NCBI GenBank assembly: GCA_030829925.1
Contig: JAURNZ010000076.1
Coordinates: 1 to 8,000 of the forward strand
Source of the DNA: Gammaproteobacteria bacterium
GTDB taxonomy: Bacteria; Pseudomonadota; Gammaproteobacteria; Comchoanobacterales; Comchoanobacteraceae
Length of the DNA stretch: 8,000 nt
Direction: 5' to 3'
Part shown: positions 6,741-8,000 of the stretch, piece after piece
Numbering within the stretch: the first letter of the stretch is position 1
How the letters are laid out: each line of letters starts with the position of its first letter
The notes under the pieces: generated by a model
Databases searched by the model: none
What the model was told of the DNA's origin: nothing
Seen by the model: the letters and a program-made list of their open reading frames with translations, nothing else
Translations under genes and position numbers: made by a program

Positions 6741-7061
6741 ATGAAAACATTAACTAAAAATGACATAGCTGAAAAATTATCAAAATTAATGGGTATGCCT
6801 AAAAGTGAGGCCATGAATTTCGTTCAGTTATTCTTTGATAACATTGTTGATGTTATTGCGGATAAAGAGTCTTTAAAATTATCTGGTTTTGGTAACTTTA
6901 TGGTTAATTTTAAGAAATCTAGACCAGGTAGAAATCCAAAAACTGGCGAGGATAAAGTAATCTCTGAAAGACATGTAGTTACATTTAAGCCAGGTTCTAA
7001 GTTTAAAGAAAAGCTACTCAGTAAGTCACATCATGATTTTAAAGAGCTAGAAGAAGCCTAA
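6741..7061 (+). CDS. ihfA: Integration host factor alpha subunit
   Basis: IHF-alpha pairs with IHF-beta to bend DNA sharply, acting in nucleoid structure, transcription, replication and recombination. The product has 106 residues (E. coli: 99). It begins MKTLTKNDIAEKL, has the KLSGFGNF block at 46-53, and carries the DNA-intercalating arm RPGRNPKTGE at 61-70, with Pro66 corresponding to the intercalating proline (E. coli Pro65). VVTFKPGSKFKEKL follows at 79-92. Context separates it from HU: it is last in the pheST operon, the classical position of ihfA. GGAG at 6726-6729 is 11 nt from the ATG, rather far, and the 38-nt gap after pheT is AT-rich without a clear promoter. The tail HHDFKELEEA (97-106) is longer than in E. 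coli and acidic. No intrinsic terminator is visible before the opposing tRNA-Pro. Confidence 0.96.
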   Translation: MKTLTKNDIAEKLSKLMGMPKSEAMNFVQLFFDNIVDVIADKESLKLSGFGNFMVNFKKSRPGRNPKTGEDKVISERHVVTFKPGSKFKEKLLSKSHHDFKELEEA

Positions 7062-7068
7062 ATTGTTT

Positions 7069-7142
7069 TCGGGACGACTGGATTTGAACCAGCGACCTCT
7101 TGCGCCCCATGCAAGTACGCTACCAAGCTGCGCCACGCCCCG
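7069..7142 (-). tRNA. tRNA-Pro (anticodon GGG), CCA not encoded
   Basis: On the - strand the acceptor stem CGGGGCG pairs with CGTCCCG (one G-U pair). The D stem is GCGC/GCGT. The anticodon stem CTTGC/GCAAG encloses loop ATGGGGC with anticodon GGG. The T arm is GCTGG-TTCAAAT-CCAGT. The ATGGGG loop and the TTCAAAT T loop are as in E. coli tRNA-Pro(GGG). After discriminator A (7069) the DNA reads AAAC rather than CCA, so the end must be added by CCA nucleotidyltransferase. The gene lies 7 nt from the ihfA stop, in the opposite direction. Confidence 0.97.
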
Positions 7143-7150
7143 AATGTTTT

Positions 7151-7179
7151 AATCTAACGTTAATCTTATAAACTGTCAA
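7151..7179 (-). promoter_or_regulatory. Predicted sigma70-type promoter of tRNA-Pro
   Basis: On the - strand a perfect -35 box TTGACA (7179-7174) is followed after 17 nt by TAGATT (7156-7151). The start point would fall about 7 nt further on, just ahead of the mature tRNA 5' end at 7142. The geometry matches that of the tRNA-Val promoter. The promoter sits in the 50-nt gap between the ABC gene stop and the tRNA. Confidence 0.75.
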
Positions 7180-7192
7180 TGATTGTTGTTTT

Positions 7193-8000
7193 TTAAAGTG
7201 GTGTATATGTCGCCTCAGACAAAAACGATGTTTCTTTTTGTTTACTTTGATTAAATAGACTGCAAACACTCAGTTTGGCATCATGAATGCCAATGATACT
7301 ATCTTTATTATGGTTGCTACTATCTATTACATCTGAGTGTGAAATGGTCAGCACAGTTGCCTTAGGAAAACGTTGATAAATCGACTTTAGATATTGAATT
7401 TCACTTGCTGAATCTACTTTCCCAAAAGGTTCATCTAAGGTGATAAGCTTGATATTATCTGGATTCTGCAACAATAAACGACATAAAATAAATCTTTGTT
7501 CTTGACCACCTGATAATTCACCGATGATTTGATCTAGCTGGATGTCTCCTTTTTGATCCCCAAAATAATTTTTTACAATATCTAACATATCACAATCTGC
7601 CGTTTTATTTCTTTGATCTTCTGTCATGGCTGCTAATAATTCCTCTTTCCAGGTTTTTGTTCTATCAACAATGGCTGTTTGCGTGACGTGTATGATTTGA
7701 CTCTCATCTGGCAAATACATGCTACCGTAACCAAGTCTATAATTACCTGAGATTGCTTTTATAATGAGTGACTTGCCTGTACCAGAGTCACCTTTGATAA
7801 GCACTTTTTTACCTGCTTCTATTGAAAAGTTTAGTTTATAATTATACGCAAAGTTATTTGCAAATACATACTCTTGATTTGGTTTTAACTGCTGTTGAGG
7901 TGTGTTTTTAAATAATATTGGTTGTGAGTTTGGCTGATCACCCAGCTGTGAAATACAATATTGTCCATTTAATAAATGAGGGTCTAGATCATCCCAGGTA
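7193..8000 (-). CDS. ABC-type ATPase, C-terminal part (N-terminus beyond the right edge)
   Basis: The frame is open from the window edge to TAA at 7193-7195, giving 268 visible residues. A start at the internal GTG (7804) would cut off the beta strand before Walker A, so the gene surely continues to the right. Numbering from the edge: a candidate A-loop aromatic region near 47-56, Walker A GDSGTGKS at 70-77, Q-loop Gln107, signature LSGGQ at 162-166, Walker B ending LDE at 188-190, and H-loop His221 in SHSD. The D-loop, normally like SALD, reads GKVD. The spacing and the YGSMYLPDESQ segment after Walker A recall the ATPase half of YddA/SbmA-type fused permease-ATPases, but no membrane segments are visible and the substrate is unknown. 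It is transcribed toward tRNA-Pro. ABC ATPase: confident; subfamily: tentative. Confidence 0.85.
   Translation of the reverse strand, partial: TWDDLDPHLLNGQYCISQLGDQPNSQPILFKNTPQQQLKPNQEYVFANNFAYNYKLNFSIEAGKKVLIKGDSGTGKSLIIKAISGNYRLGYGSMYLPDESQIIHVTQTAIVDRTKTWKEELLAAMTEDQRNKTADCDMLDIVKNYFGDQKGDIQLDQIIGELSGGQEQRFILCRLLLQNPDNIKLITLDEPFGKVDSASEIQYLKSIYQRFPKATVLTISHSDVIDSSNHNKDSIIGIHDAKLSVCSLFNQSKQKETSFLSEATYTPL

Overview
This window looks like a core-genome stretch of an AT-rich gammaproteobacterium. The main evidence is the gene order infC-rpmI-rplT-pheS-pheT-ihfA on the + strand, a well-known gammaproteobacterial arrangement, plus a queA-tgt pair on the - strand. The proteins align by eye with Escherichia coli counterparts at similar lengths; bL20 is 118 residues in both, and Tgt has matching residue numbers at its catalytic and zinc sites. 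The DNA is visibly AT-rich, and the proteins are somewhat divergent. That would fit lineages such as sulfur-oxidising symbiont relatives, Francisella-like bacteria or Legionellales, but I cannot place it to genus.

Layout. Positions 1-1992 (-) hold queA followed 10 nt later by tgt, which runs off the left edge. Together they carry out two steps of queuosine modification of tRNA: Tgt inserts preQ1 at the wobble base and QueA builds epoxyqueuosine from it. Positions 1993-2099 form a divergent intergenic region with a good sigma70-type promoter facing right. It drives tRNA-Val(GAC) at 2100-2174. Only 23 nt after that tRNA begins infC, with an AGGAG Shine-Dalgarno and a non-canonical ATT start, the classic signature of IF3 autoregulation. 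Then come bL35, bL20, both subunits of phenylalanyl-tRNA synthetase and IHF-alpha, packed with gaps of 85, 2, 0, an overlap of a few bases, and 38 nt. The block therefore couples translation initiation, the large ribosomal subunit, tRNA charging and a nucleoid protein.

Positions 7069-7179 (-) hold tRNA-Pro(GGG) with its own near-consensus promoter. Its 3' end lies 7 nt from the ihfA stop and it lacks an encoded CCA. From 7193 to the right edge (-) is the C-terminal part of an ABC-type ATPase, probably part of a fused permease-ATPase.

I found no mobile element, CRISPR, phage gene or evidence of an undescribed multi-gene system; this is an ordinary housekeeping region. The points worth a second look are regulatory: the ATT start of infC, the tRNA-mRNA arrangement without thrS directly upstream, a hairpin in front of rpmI that could be an L20 operator, the in-frame TAA-ATG junction of rplT and pheS, and the mixed CCA encoding of the two tRNAs.
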